A DNA stretch of 64,000 bases, from NCBI GenBank assembly GCA_947503575.1, contig CANNDZ010000002.1, forward strand, positions 558,001-622,000, given 5' to 3'. Below, piece by piece: positions 53,605 through 63,373 of this stretch (its first letter is position 1; the number at the start of each line of letters is the position of its first letter). The notes under the pieces are model-generated. The model was not told where the DNA came from, ran no database searches, and saw only the letters and a program-made list of their open reading frames with translations. The translations under genes were made by a program, and so were the position numbers. This DNA is from an uncultured Kordiimonas sp. Lineage in GTDB: Bacteria; Pseudomonadota; Alphaproteobacteria; Sphingomonadales; Kordiimonadaceae.

Positions 53605-54942
53605 ATGCGCCGCACACAAATGAAACACCTGCCTTTTATCGCTGCCGCCGTGCTGGCGTTAAGCACCACAGCCCCCATTGTGGCGGAGAGATTAGAGGCA
53701 GACCAGCAGGTCAGCCCCCTGCAAGCCGCCCGCCTTGATGAAAACCCTGTTGCCTTGAAACGATTGCTCAAAGGGCCTGCTGCGGACCAGCTTGAGCATG
53801 CTTTGTCAGCCGCATTTCTCAAAAGCCGCAGCCATCCCGCCGCAACAGCGCCCCAGTCTCTGGAGCAATGGACCCGCGCCAACCCGGGTGCGCCAGCGCA
53901 GGCAAAAGCCTTTGCCTACAAGCAACTGGGCGACAGATACATGGCGGCAACCCAGTATGAAAAGGCGGCCAACGCCTTTCGGCAGGCACAGGTGTTTGCC
54001 AACGACCCCTCAGACAGCGACCTGAACGATCAGGCCGTGCTTGCGGAACTGGCGGCTAGCGTCCCAACCATCAAACGAACGGGTGCGGAAGGAGCCAGCG
54101 TCCCCCTCACGCGGGACATGGCAAACCTGCGCCGCGCATCCATCACCATATCTGGTGTAGCGAGCCCAATGATTATCGACACCGGCGCAGAAATATCGGT
54201 GGTGGCACAATCCGTGGCGGAAAAGTCAGGGATGCAGTTTCTGGACGGCGAGGTTTCTGTGGGCACCACCACTGACAATGTTGCTGGCCGCCTTGCGGTG
54301 TCAAACGCCGTCAGCATAGGCGGCATGACGTTTGAAAATGTGCTGTTTCTGGTTCTATCGGATGAGCAGCTTACATTTGCGAACGGTGAATATTTTGTGG
54401 ACGGTATTATCGGCTTGCCGCTGTTTACCGCAGCAGGGCGCATTGGCTGGCAGGATAACGCGGCCCGCCTGTTGCTTGGCACGGCCGCGCACCCGGAAAC
54501 GGGCACCAACACCCCCGCAACCGCGCCGCTTTACTGGCCCCTGTATTGGCATGACGGCGGGCTGGCGCTGGAGGTAACCTACGGCCAAGCCGCGTATCCC
54601 GCGTTTTTCGATTCTGGCGCGTCCAGAAGTTCAGGCACCCTTTTGTTCAAAAGCCTGCTAAGCACGCAGGACCAAACCACCCTTGTGGCACAAACCGGCA
54701 CCCGCACCGGCGTGGGCGGCACGACCGAGGCAACAACCTATATTCTGCCCATGGGTGTTTTTGGCATCGGCGGGCATGCCATTACCGTGACAGACTTCAG
54801 GGTCGCGGGCGAAACGCTGGATGAAGCCGGCGGCGATATCGGGATTATCGGGTCGGACATTCTGGCCCGCGCCCGCTTCTTTATGGTCGATTTTACTGCC
54901 ATGACGTACCGGATGGACCCGGCACCAAGCGGCGCGCCGTAA
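53605..54942 (+). CDS. Exported aspartic-protease-like protein with two D-[TS]-G motifs
   Basis: A 445-residue exported protein; the ATG at 53605 (or 53620) follows GGGGGGACC, and the leader MKHLPFIAAAVLALSTTAPIVA is a clear signal peptide. Residues 60-170 contain helical, TPR-like stretches (AFAYKQLGDRYMAATQYEKAANAFRQ). Two retropepsin-style motifs follow: IIDTGAEISVV with D192 and FFDSGASRSSG with D336. Each is followed by the usual hydrophobic-hydrophobic-glycine region, so the chain could form both halves of one active site in a single polypeptide. Secreted or periplasmic. Neighbouring genes do not explain the substrate. Confidence 0.75.
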   Translation: MRRTQMKHLPFIAAAVLALSTTAPIVAERLEADQQVSPLQAARLDENPVALKRLLKGPAADQLEHALSAAFLKSRSHPAATAPQSLEQWTRANPGAPAQAKAFAYKQLGDRYMAATQYEKAANAFRQAQVFANDPSDSDLNDQAVLAELAASVPTIKRTGAEGASVPLTRDMANLRRASITISGVASPMIIDTGAEISVVAQSVAEKSGMQFLDGEVSVGTTTDNVAGRLAVSNAVSIGGMTFENVLFLVLSDEQLTFANGEYFVDGIIGLPLFTAAGRIGWQDNAARLLLGTAAHPETGTNTPATAPLYWPLYWHDGGLALEVTYGQAAYPAFFDSGASRSSGTLLFKSLLSTQDQTTLVAQTGTRTGVGGTTEATTYILPMGVFGIGGHAITVTDFRVAGETLDEAGGDIGIIGSDILARARFFMVDFTAMTYRMDPAPSGAP

Positions 54943-54952
54943 GCAGACGGCC

Positions 54953-56425
54953 CTACCCCAGCTTGAAATAGTTGCGAATGGCCAACAGCGCGAAAAAGAG
55001 CAGAATTGCAGACACAAGGTTCTGGAAAAACGCCCATATGCGCACAGGCGGCGGTACCTTATCAACGCCGCCAAACAGCACCTTTACCGATACCTCGTAA
55101 CTGTCGGAGATATAGCCCAACAGCGGCAGGCTGTTGGCAAAACTGTAGGACGCCAGTTCAAAATACCCGCTTTCCCCCGCTGGCCAACTGACCTGCGAGC
55201 CATAAAAAGCGGCAGAGAGCAGCACAACGGCAACCAGCCAACCGATAGGCCACCAAAACGACAACCCGCATTTGCTGAACAGTTCAAACAGCGAAATGAT
55301 AGTGTTTTCTCGCCATGTCTTGGCTTCGTGCCCACGTCTACTAAGCAACTCGGCACGAAAAAAGCGTTTTTCCGCCAAATGATGATGACCAGATTTTGCG
55401 AGCTCCCCTAATCTCCGCAGCTTTGACGCTGCATCGTCATCAGCGATTTTCCACGCCAGATATCGATCAACAAAAAGCGACTTCCAACGGGGGAGCTTCG
55501 ATTTTGGTTCTGGTAACACGGCGACATGCGTATAGCCCAAATTTGGTGGAATTTTAAACTGCGTGCCCCTGAAGTCTGGGATGGTCTTCGATGCGGGGGT
55601 CACCTTAATGGCATTATAGGCCGTTTTGGTTTCATTGTCCCAATCTTCATAGTTATCAGGCGCTGGTGTTTCATCGGTTTTACTAAACCAAACATGGTCA
55701 AAATTGGCCTGACCGTCAATTTTCACGTTGTTAAACGATACACTGTCCAAAAACTGAGCGTGCGCAACATCCAGATTTTGGCTAAAGTGAGTATTGTCCC
55801 ACCGGGTGTCACCGAAAAATACCACCCGGTGGGATAAAAATGCTGCTTTACACGTCGCCCCCTCGAAGTTCGCCCCCTTGCTGAACGTCGCTCTCCCGAA
55901 GTTCGCCCCCATGCTGAACGTCGCCCCCTCGAAGTTTGCCCCCATGCTGAACGTCGCCTCTTTGAAGGAAACGAGGCAGGGGAAAACGAAACTGCTGAAG
56001 TCTCGAACGGCTATTTCATACCCGCCGTCTTCGCCCACAGTTTGCCCGGTGCGGAAATCAATACCGTTTTTCTGGATATAGTCTTCTTCCCAGGGCTTAC
56101 CTTCCAGCGTCTTCGTGCGCACCAAAACCTTGCCCGCCGTGAACTCCGTTTCGGTCCAGCGGTAATCATGCACCTCTGCCCACTCTACCCATCGGTTCCA
56201 GGCTTTTGCGCCTTGTGCCACCGCCTCCAGCGGGCAGGTTTTCACTAAGTCATCAAAAGCTGTCAGCTCGGGGTCATCTAACAAAATATCGGTATTGTTT
56301 GGATCAAGCCCCCGCAACAGGCCCGGCACGTTTTTGGCGTAATAAACGGGCTTGCCATCTATCTGAAAATCCGGGTGGGGTTCTGTTTCATATTCCACGC
56401 CATCAATGATGTGTTTGTCTGCCAT
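54953..56425 (-). CDS. Pentapeptide-repeat membrane protein
   Basis: A 490-residue protein. The N-terminal 150 residues are polar and Trp-rich. At about 155-195 there are pentapeptide repeats of the A[NT]F type (ATFSMGANFEGATFSMGANF). Two to three hydrophobic segments near the C-terminus (WWPIGWLVAVVLLSAAFYG, FFQNLVSAILLFFALLAIRN) resemble the pore region of two-helix ion-channel-like proteins often fused to such repeats. Start 56425 (MADKHIID). It ends 10 bases from the convergent aspartic-protease gene. Function unknown; a channel or scaffold is plausible. Confidence 0.8.
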   Translation of the reverse strand: MADKHIIDGVEYETEPHPDFQIDGKPVYYAKNVPGLLRGLDPNNTDILLDDPELTAFDDLVKTCPLEAVAQGAKAWNRWVEWAEVHDYRWTETEFTAGKVLVRTKTLEGKPWEEDYIQKNGIDFRTGQTVGEDGGYEIAVRDFSSFVFPCLVSFKEATFSMGANFEGATFSMGANFGRATFSKGANFEGATCKAAFLSHRVVFFGDTRWDNTHFSQNLDVAHAQFLDSVSFNNVKIDGQANFDHVWFSKTDETPAPDNYEDWDNETKTAYNAIKVTPASKTIPDFRGTQFKIPPNLGYTHVAVLPEPKSKLPRWKSLFVDRYLAWKIADDDAASKLRRLGELAKSGHHHLAEKRFFRAELLSRRGHEAKTWRENTIISLFELFSKCGLSFWWPIGWLVAVVLLSAAFYGSQVSWPAGESGYFELASYSFANSLPLLGYISDSYEVSVKVLFGGVDKVPPPVRIWAFFQNLVSAILLFFALLAIRNYFKLG

Positions 56426-56583
56426 GCTGCCCGCGCTCCGTGCCTGTGCTGTTCCAGTATGCCCCTGTGCGTCATAAAGACACAAGTGCCGTGTTTGGCG
56501 GGCGGGGCGCGCATGTCATGCTTGACATTACCGCGCGGTCGGGCAGATTGTTGTCCCCACAGTAAACGTAACCTAAACTGACG

Positions 56584-58227
56584 ATGCCAAACACCGCACC
56601 CAGCATGAAAAACAGGCCCACCATTACCCAGCACACCCACACGCCAAAAGACGCACAGCATCGTGTTGCCGCCGCGTTCACGGGGGCGGATGCAAGCAGC
56701 ATTTTGCGCGATCTGCACGCCTTTGAGCTGACGTTTGCGGACAATGCCGAATGGCCGTGGATGCGCTGGCGGCACCTGGGCATGGATGACCCCGCGTATC
56801 TGGATGCCTTGCCCGCCACCGCGCCCATAGGCGTGGCAACAGGCCTTGCAGCCAAAGTGCTGGACGCCGCCATTGCGGTGCGCCGGGGCGTAGGCACAGA
56901 CGCCGTCAACGACCTGTTTGCCCCCAATAGCGGCCTGATAAAGGCCAGCAAAAGCCTTGGCCCGAGCGTGCAGCTTGAATTGATGATGCTGGCATTTCAT
57001 GAACAACGCTGGAAAGCGGTTGAGGTGCTGGCAACCCGCCTGCTGGGCGAAAACGGGGGCGGCCACAACGGCGGCATCACCGGTGACAGCGCGCTGAATG
57101 CCATGATTGATGACTTGCTGCTGGATACGCTGTTTTTCAGCATTTACCAGCCTTATATGCCGTCTTATGTGCAGGACCCAAAACCACTGGTGGACAAGCT
57201 GGCGGCGCTGTCCAACGTCCCCAGCGTGGAGCGGGTTTTGGCGCGAGACACCACGTCAGCGCAGGTTTATATGGCAAACCTGCTGGCCCTGGAAGGCAAC
57301 TTTACGGACGCCTTGCCGCTGTATGCAGAAGCGTCAGCAGCCAGCGGTTTCCGTAGCCCGGTGTTTCAGCAGGTACAGGTGCTGCTGTCCGCACCCGACC
57401 TGAGCCCCGTTACCCGGCAAAGCGACATGGACTGGTATTATGCCCGCAGCAATACCAGTTTCCATTACCGCCACGATACCGCAAACGAGCAAGCCCTACT
57501 GGTGGCTGTGGAGCCCGACTATTTTGACGCGTACGGCAAGCTGTATGCCCAAATTGTTGGCACCACAAACCCCGGCGCGCTTATTCATTTCCATTTGATC
57601 AACTTCCCGGCGGACAGCGACACGGTTATTGATACCCTGAACGCCCTGGAGGCTGACTGCGGCGTGCGCATCAACTTTACGTTTGAAGAAAACCAGTTGA
57701 TGATTGACCGCCCGCAGTTGAAAAGCGGCGTATGCGTTAACACGCGGTATATTTACCTGCGGGATTATCTGGATGCTTACGGCGGTGTTACCATCACCGA
57801 CATAGACGGCTGGCTGCTGAAATCCATTGATGACCTATCGGACTTTGGCGACAACGACAGCCTTGTTGCCAGCTGGATATGGAAGAAAAACACCGGATAC
57901 TGGTGCTTGCCGTGGGCCAATGTATCCGGGGGGTATTGTTCGGTTCGGTCAACAGAAAACAGCAAACAGTTCGCCGACCTTGTGGGCCATTATCTGGCCA
58001 AACTATTTGCGCTGAATTCGGATAAGGGCAAATCCATGCTTTATGCCGATCAGGCGGCGCATTTCCTGTGCCTGAAGCACGCAGAAGCCAGTTGGGGCAT
58101 GCAGGTTGGCTTTGTGGGGGCCGGGTTCAGCCAACCAGAGGGCTTGCCGTTTCAGGACCGGCATGCCCGCAAGCAACAGGCCATGCGCGACAAGCTGGCC
58201 GAGTTGCAGGCCGCGGCGAACAGCTGA
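56584..58227 (+). CDS. GT-A-fold glycosyltransferase-like protein with helical N-terminal half
   Basis: A 547-residue soluble protein. The first 260 residues are helical and TPR-like (VYMANLLALEGNFTDALPLY). From about residue 300 it looks like a GT8-type GT-A domain: QALLVAVEPDYFDAYGKLYA, LIHFHLINFPADS and a TITDIDGWLLKS segment whose D406-I-D408 matches the DxD metal site, then DQAAHFLCLKHA. Cysteines and aromatics are spread through the second half. A promoter-like TTGACA lies at 56523. No lipid or sugar genes adjoin it, so the acceptor is unknown. The family assignment is by motif and tentative. Confidence 0.6.
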   Translation: MPNTAPSMKNRPTITQHTHTPKDAQHRVAAAFTGADASSILRDLHAFELTFADNAEWPWMRWRHLGMDDPAYLDALPATAPIGVATGLAAKVLDAAIAVRRGVGTDAVNDLFAPNSGLIKASKSLGPSVQLELMMLAFHEQRWKAVEVLATRLLGENGGGHNGGITGDSALNAMIDDLLLDTLFFSIYQPYMPSYVQDPKPLVDKLAALSNVPSVERVLARDTTSAQVYMANLLALEGNFTDALPLYAEASAASGFRSPVFQQVQVLLSAPDLSPVTRQSDMDWYYARSNTSFHYRHDTANEQALLVAVEPDYFDAYGKLYAQIVGTTNPGALIHFHLINFPADSDTVIDTLNALEADCGVRINFTFEENQLMIDRPQLKSGVCVNTRYIYLRDYLDAYGGVTITDIDGWLLKSIDDLSDFGDNDSLVASWIWKKNTGYWCLPWANVSGGYCSVRSTENSKQFADLVGHYLAKLFALNSDKGKSMLYADQAAHFLCLKHAEASWGMQVGFVGAGFSQPEGLPFQDRHARKQQAMRDKLAELQAAANS

Positions 58228-58301
58228 CTGAACAATCGGCAGAAACGCCTCGGCAGCCCCAACTCCGCAGGATCAGGTGGCATTCCGCGCTAAAAGCGCC
58301 G

Positions 58302-58922
58302 CTAGTTAGAGCCCAGATAGTTTACAATGGAAATAATGCAGGAAATGCCGGGCCAACCGTTGTTGGAAGACTGGCTGGCAATCTGCAACGACAGGTCCAC
58401 ATACAGGCCTTTGGTGCTGCCGTCGAAAGACCAGTTGTTGTTGGCATCCAGATAGTTTGCCGGTGTTATTTTGGCATTGTTGCTAATGTTGTATTTGCTC
58501 CAGCCGCAATCAACCCAGTTGCCTGTAGGCGGGGTGGAACACGCATTTGGCCGGTACAGGCTGTCAACACCGCCAGTGAACTGTATGGTGCCGGAGTCCG
58601 CCAAAAAGGCATCCAGATCATCCTTACGGAAGGCGTTGCGCCGCCTGCTGAACCGCACATTAAGCGTGGTGCTGGCATAGGCGTTGCCGTCTGCACTGAC
58701 CATAATACGGATCCGTTGCGGCAACCGGAAAAAGCACTGTAATTGGGAAACGGCAGCCGATGCGGCAGAGCCATTCAGCGTCATCACCATCGGCAAACCA
58801 GCAGCGCCAAGACGCAGTAATTCACGGCGCGTTGCCGCAGTTTCCTTGGTGGTAGCTGACGGAGACTTTACGGCGCTGTTATCCTGCGGCGTTGGCTCAA
58901 TCGGATCAGTCGGATCAGTCAT
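58302..58922 (-). CDS. Tat-exported hypothetical protein, 206 aa
   Basis: Unrecognised protein with a twin-arginine signal: TRRELLRLGAAGLPMVMTL, RR at residues 32-33, and an AxA cleavage near NGSAASAAV. A 30-residue acidic/Thr-Pro-rich segment precedes the signal. The mature part has three or four cysteines (CFFRLPQR, NACSTPPTGNWVDCGWSK, GISCIISIV) and many Asn/Ser residues, as in a small secreted folded domain. Alone on the minus strand. Confidence 0.65.
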   Translation of the reverse strand: MTDPTDPIEPTPQDNSAVKSPSATTKETAATRRELLRLGAAGLPMVMTLNGSAASAAVSQLQCFFRLPQRIRIMVSADGNAYASTTLNVRFSRRRNAFRKDDLDAFLADSGTIQFTGGVDSLYRPNACSTPPTGNWVDCGWSKYNISNNAKITPANYLDANNNWSFDGSTKGLYVDLSLQIASQSSNNGWPGISCIISIVNYLGSN

Positions 58923-59053
58923 TGGGGCAACCAGTCTGTTATCACTTGCTTACATCTGGCGCTCGCGAACGAGCCAATGCCCCAACCAGATGGCCAGACC
59001 CTATCGTGAAAACACCCGATAGGCCAGCATAAAGTATATCGGCAGCGTGGCCG

Positions 59054-60373
59054 CTACACGCATGTTGCCAACCGGTCACGCAGGTGGTTCATAACGGGTG
59101 CAGACGTGTTGCAGGCCAGCGCCTGAACAAAACACTGCGCCGCATCCTGTGGCCGCTTGAGCATACGCAGGATTTCACCGCGCGCCATATGATAGGGTGC
59201 ATACTCTTGCAGGCGTTCGTTTTTTGCCAGCGCCTGCAGTGTTAAAAATGCGTCTTGCGGCGCACCAGCAAATGCTTTGGCCACACAGGCATTGACCGCA
59301 ACAACAGGCGACCCTGTCATGGCCTCCAGGTCGCTGTACAGGGCCTGCATCTGATGCCAGTTGGTGGACGCAAAGTCCGGTGCGGCGGCATGGCTGGCGG
59401 CAATAGCCGCTTCCAGATGATACCGGGAGACGGTGTCACCCGCCTGTGCCGACCGCAGGTGCCGGAACCCGGTGTCGATCAACCGCCGGTCCCATAAGGT
59501 GCGGTTTTGGTCGCGCAGCAAAACAAGCGCGCCGTCCGCGTCCACGCGGGCATCAAACCGGGATGCCTGAAACGCCAGCAACGCTGCCAGCGCGTGTGTT
59601 GTGGGGGATGTGGTTTCCGGCATCGCGATAAGCACAAGCGCCAAGCGCAGGGCTTCTTCTGCCACATCGCGCAGAATGAGCGCATCGCCCCGGCGCGGCG
59701 CATACCCGAGGCTGAACATCAGGTAGATAACCTTCAACACCGTAGGCAGGCGTTTGCTCACCTCAAACCGGCTGGGGCCTTCGGTTAGGCTGGTTTCTGC
59801 TGCTCGCAGTTTACGTTTTGCGCGGGCCATACGCTGGCCAACGGCGGCTTCTTTTTTCAGGAAAACGGCGGCAATGTCTTTTGCCGTAAAGCCACTGACC
59901 ACCTTTAGGGTTAGCATCAATTGGTCTTCGGGTTGGATATCAGGGTGGCAACACAGAAACATCAGTTTGAGTTCCGGGTCTTCCACGCGTGCGCCGTAAA
60001 AGCGGCCATGGCCATTATCAACCCCACTAGCGGCACCCGCACCAGCCGGGGGTTTTTCGGTTTCGGGTAAGGGTGTTTCCCGGCCTTCGCGGCGCAGCCG
60101 GTCAATTGCCTTGTTTCGGGCGACCCGGTTTAACCATGCGCCTGGGCTGTCCGGCATGCCCTTGTAGGGCCAGGTGGCCATTGCCGCAATAATCGCGTCC
60201 TGCACCACATCCTCCGCCAGTTGCAAGCGGGCAGAGCCCAACCGACTGACCAGATCAGCCACCAGCCTGCCCCGTTCCCGCCGCGCGAGGCGTTCCAGCT
60301 GGTGGTGGATTATCTGATCGCTTAGCGCCGCGGGGTCAGTTGAGGAGCCAGTTGTGAGATCAGGGTCGGTCAT
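59054..60373 (-). CDS. ECF42-type RNA polymerase sigma factor
   Basis: A 439-residue extracytoplasmic-function sigma factor with a long C-terminal extension. The sigma-2 region (QLAEDVVQDAIIAAMATWPY, PGAWLNRVARNKAIDRLRRE) is followed by a sigma-4 helix-turn-helix region (LMLTLKVVSGFTAKDIAAVF). The C-terminal 250 residues are TPR-like helical repeats, typical of the ECF42 group. A YCII-type gene lies 14 bases upstream on the same strand, the standard ECF42 neighbour. No anti-sigma factor is seen. Confidence 0.9.
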   Translation of the reverse strand: MTDPDLTTGSSTDPAALSDQIIHHQLERLARRERGRLVADLVSRLGSARLQLAEDVVQDAIIAAMATWPYKGMPDSPGAWLNRVARNKAIDRLRREGRETPLPETEKPPAGAGAASGVDNGHGRFYGARVEDPELKLMFLCCHPDIQPEDQLMLTLKVVSGFTAKDIAAVFLKKEAAVGQRMARAKRKLRAAETSLTEGPSRFEVSKRLPTVLKVIYLMFSLGYAPRRGDALILRDVAEEALRLALVLIAMPETTSPTTHALAALLAFQASRFDARVDADGALVLLRDQNRTLWDRRLIDTGFRHLRSAQAGDTVSRYHLEAAIAASHAAAPDFASTNWHQMQALYSDLEAMTGSPVVAVNACVAKAFAGAPQDAFLTLQALAKNERLQEYAPYHMARGEILRMLKRPQDAAQCFVQALACNTSAPVMNHLRDRLATCV

Positions 60374-60387
60374 GACAGGTGCTGTCC

Positions 60388-60741
60388 TTAATCCACGTCG
60401 TGGATTTCGCGCACTTCAAGCCCGGTGTTGTGCTTCATGTGCGGGCAGGTTTTAGCGATTTCGACGGCGGCATCATAATTTTCAGCTTTAACCATCATCA
60501 GGCCGCCCAGCACCTCTGTCAGCTCGGCAAGCGGGGTGTCATGCACCTCGATACCGTCATCGGTTCTGGTCAGCACCTTGCCGGGGCCGTCTGCCAGTTT
60601 TTCACCGCCAACATATACGCCTTCGGCGGTTAGTTTTTCGGTCCAGGCAACATAATCCTTGATGATTTCCATATAGTCATCTTCGGACAGACCATCGTAT
60701 CGGTCGGGGGCATGATTAAGAAGCAGGGCATAGGTTTTCAT
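60388..60741 (-). CDS. YCII-family (DGPF) protein
   Basis: A 117-residue YCII/DGPF-domain protein. MKTYALLLNHAPDRYDGLSE opens it and a VGGEKLADGPGKVLTRTD segment follows. It lies upstream of, and is co-directional with, the ECF42 sigma gene, with a 14-base gap. In characterised ECF42 loci the DGPF gene is a regulatory target of the sigma factor; likely the same here. Confidence 0.9.
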   Translation of the reverse strand: MKTYALLLNHAPDRYDGLSEDDYMEIIKDYVAWTEKLTAEGVYVGGEKLADGPGKVLTRTDDGIEVHDTPLAELTEVLGGLMMVKAENYDAAVEIAKTCPHMKHNTGLEVREIHDVD

Positions 60742-61030
60742 AGGTTTGTCTTTCGCTGTTCATTTCTCGGGTCAAAAGGGCCGCTTTTTGCGGGTCCTGC
60801 CCTATTGACGGAACGCCGGTGTTTATTTTGACACTTCATGAACAAAAAATCACCCTGCAGCTGAAATAGCCGCCCAAGGAATACCGATGCAGAGAGTAAC
60901 ATTGCTGGGGAACGCCCCCATTGAACCCGCAGACCAACATAATCTGTGCGCTGGTTACGTTTTGCTAACAAACAAACGCTATAATTAAAGGTTGGGGACC
61001 AGAATAGGTAAAAGTCCGAAGGGGGACACA
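60742..61030. promoter_or_regulatory. Intergenic, YCII promoter to cyclotransferase start
   Basis: A 289-bp gap between divergent genes. Probably holds the ECF42-type promoter, but no exact motif was identified. Confidence 0.3.
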
Positions 61031-61465
61031 GTGCGCGCACGCAGAATACAAGTATTTTTCTATGGCTCTTTCATGAGCCTGCCAATGCTGGAAAAGGCGG
61101 GCATTGCCAAACGCGCCTTTGCGCCCGCAATGATCAGCGGGTTTGAGCTGGTGGTTGCGCCTTATGCCAACCTGGTCGAAAGCGGCGACGGGGTCGTCTA
61201 TGGCATTTTGGCGAACGTGACCCACAAAGAGCTGGAGCAGTTATACGGAACGCACCGCAAAAAACTGACGGATATTGATTATTTCCCCGAAGCCGTGCTG
61301 GTGCAAACCCGAGGGGGCAAAATTGTTGCCGCAACGGTGTATATTGCAGCAGCAGAGTCAACCGGAACCCCGGACAAAACCTATATCAACCTGATGAAAA
61401 AAGCGGCCAGCGATTATGGCTTCCCGCAGTGGTATCAGGACCGAATTGCCGCCTTTGCTGAATAA
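61031..61465 (+). CDS. Gamma-glutamylcyclotransferase-like (AIG2) protein
   Basis: A 144-residue protein of the gamma-glutamylcyclotransferase (AIG2/GGCT) fold, which turns gamma-glutamyl dipeptides into 5-oxoproline. The substrate-binding motif YGSFM is in the first 12 residues, followed by GDGVVYGILANVTHKELEQL. The start is a GTG at 61031 with a strong GGGGGACACA site; a longer TTG reading has none. Monocistronic; substrate unproven. Confidence 0.75.
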   Translation: MRARRIQVFFYGSFMSLPMLEKAGIAKRAFAPAMISGFELVVAPYANLVESGDGVVYGILANVTHKELEQLYGTHRKKLTDIDYFPEAVLVQTRGGKIVAATVYIAAAESTGTPDKTYINLMKKAASDYGFPQWYQDRIAAFAE

Positions 61466-61548
61466 GGAGCTGGACCCCACCTTGCCCGATTAAGCCACAA
61501 GGGCTGCGTTAGATCAGACTTTGTGAAGGATGAAGGGTGAAGCGCCGG

Positions 61549-62913
61549 TCAGGCGCGCACCCGGGCCAAGAACCCGTTTACCGCTTGCTCCAGCACTTCC
61601 GCTTGTTCAGCCAGACCGCCAGACGCATCGCCTACAACGCGGGAAGCGCCCGCACTGCGCTGTGCCATTTCCTGCACACGGCCCACATTTTGGCCAAGGT
61701 TGGCTGTGCCCTGGCTGGCATTCTGCACGCTGCGGCTGATCTCGCCCGTTGATGCTTCTTGCTGGACCACAGCAGCGGCAATCATACCGGAAATTTCGCT
61801 GACCTGGTTAATCGCATCCCGGATCGAATTTACGCTGGTGACAGTTTCACCGGTCGCCGCCTGCATGGCGTTGACCTGTTCTTCAATTTCCTGCGTCGCG
61901 CTCGCTGTTTGGTTCGCAAGTGACTTCACCTCGCTGGCGACGACGGCAAAACCTTTGCCTGCCTCGCCGGCACGCGCCGCTTCGATGGTGGCATTAAGCG
62001 CCAACAGGTTGGTTTGTTCAGCAATCTCGTTAATCAGCGTAATGACCTGCGCAATACGGTCAGATGCCGCCGCCAAAGAGCCAACGCGCGTTTCGGCTTG
62101 TTTGGTCACATCCATTGCTTTCATGGTGGTGCTGTTGGCAGACTCCACCTGACCCCTGATTTCGCCAATTGCTCCGGTCAGGCCTTCTGTTGCCTCGGCT
62201 ACCGATACCATGTCCTGACCTGTTGCATCTGTTGCTGATGCCGCTGCATTGACTTCCAGACTGGTTTGCTCAATCGCTTCTGACATGGTGTCTGATGCCA
62301 TTTGAAGTTCGGCAACAGACCCGGACAATGATTTGATAACACCGGAAATTTCCTGCTCGAAGGCTTCGGCCATTTCTGCCTGCATTTGCTTGCGCTCGGC
62401 GGCGGCTTTTTCAATCTGAATTTTTTCTTCTGCGATGCGCGACTGTTCGGCGGCATGTTGTTCTTCTGCTGCCATACGTTCCTGATCTTCACGGGCAATG
62501 CGCGCCTCTTCTGCTTCCCGGCGCAGACGTTCTGTTTCCAGCGAGTTTTGCCGCAAAAATTCCGCTGCACGCGCCATGGCGGCAATGCCATCACCGTGAT
62601 CCATGTCGGTGACCGGCTGATCATACTTGCCTTCAGACAGAGCGGTTAACTCGGTTTGTAATCGCCGCAGCGGTCCCATAACACTGGAGATGATAGAAAC
62701 AGAAAGCCCCAGAACGACGATAAACAAAATACCTGTGTAGACGTAAACCGTAAACTGATGTGCTTCTGCATCCCCGGCAGAGACGATGCCTTCGTTCAGT
62801 TCATGCACCAAAGAGCTATACTGCCAGACGATAAAAACCGTGCCCAGCAGGGAAAGAATAGTCAGCGCCCAAATGCGCACGTTAACCTTGAAGTTCCGAA
62901 GAAATGCGATCAT
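61549..62913 (-). CDS. Methyl-accepting chemotaxis protein with minimal periplasmic part
   Basis: A 454-residue chemoreceptor. Two membrane helices lie at about 15-35 and 58-82, separated by only about 25 residues, so it has almost no external sensor. A HAMP-like stretch is at about 82-130, then a charged coiled coil ([19 protein letters not shown]). The signalling tip is at about 290-335 ([37 protein letters not shown]). The start at 62913 ([10 protein letters not shown]) has a GGAA site. It might sense membrane energy or redox state, or work with a partner. Confidence 0.88.
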   Translation of the reverse strand: MIAFLRNFKVNVRIWALTILSLLGTVFIVWQYSSLVHELNEGIVSAGDAEAHQFTVYVYTGILFIVVLGLSVSIISSVMGPLRRLQTELTALSEGKYDQPVTDMDHGDGIAAMARAAEFLRQNSLETERLRREAEEARIAREDQERMAAEEQHAAEQSRIAEEKIQIEKAAAERKQMQAEMAEAFEQEISGVIKSLSGSVAELQMASDTMSEAIEQTSLEVNAAASATDATGQDMVSVAEATEGLTGAIGEIRGQVESANSTTMKAMDVTKQAETRVGSLAAASDRIAQVITLINEIAEQTNLLALNATIEAARAGEAGKGFAVVASEVKSLANQTASATQEIEEQVNAMQAATGETVTSVNSIRDAINQVSEISGMIAAAVVQQEASTGEISRSVQNASQGTANLGQNVGRVQEMAQRSAGASRVVGDASGGLAEQAEVLEQAVNGFLARVRA

Positions 62914-63138
62914 GCAATTGTTCCACACACGTTACGAAAATGCATCGAGCCGAAGCGGCCTGTGGTGCCTGGTTTAGTCTCCTAAACCACGCCTGATGCA
63001 TCCTTAAACTTTATTGAAGTCCCCAAAAAATGACTTTTTCACCCCAAACCGCATCTTGAATCAGCAGATGCGATACTTATGTGTTTTAAATAACAAACGA
63101 TAAAAAAAATCTTAACAGCGAGGTTACAGGAGGATCAC
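62914..63138. promoter_or_regulatory. Divergent promoter region before the small-protein pair
   Basis: A 225-bp AT-rich gap between the chemoreceptor and the YqaE/Pmp3 gene. The AGGAGG ribosome-binding site of the latter is strong. Confidence 0.4.
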
Positions 63139-63345
63139 ATGCGCCTGTTGATGGCGATTTTCTTACCACCCTTAGTTTTCTTCACCATTAACCGCCCGTT
63201 CCAGGGCTTGTTCTGCGCGATTTTGTGGCTAACGATTATCGGCTGGCCGGTTGCTGCCATTTGGGCGGTATACAGCCTCAGCCAGTACCGCAACGAAGAA
63301 CTGCGCCGCGAAATGGATTATGGTCGCCGGTACGGTCGTTACTGA
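63139..63345 (+). CDS. Small YqaE/Pmp3-like membrane protein
   Basis: A 68-residue protein with two hydrophobic segments and a basic tail (RREMDYGRRYGRY). The FLPPLVFFTINRPFQGLFCAI pattern suits the Pmp3/YqaE stress-membrane family, though with low certainty. ATG 63139 has AGGAGG. It is followed closely by the GlsB/YeaQ-type gene, a likely stress operon. Confidence 0.65.
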   Translation: MRLLMAIFLPPLVFFTINRPFQGLFCAILWLTIIGWPVAAIWAVYSLSQYRNEELRREMDYGRRYGRY

Positions 63346-63373
63346 GTCGTAACGATAAACAGGAGCGACTGAC

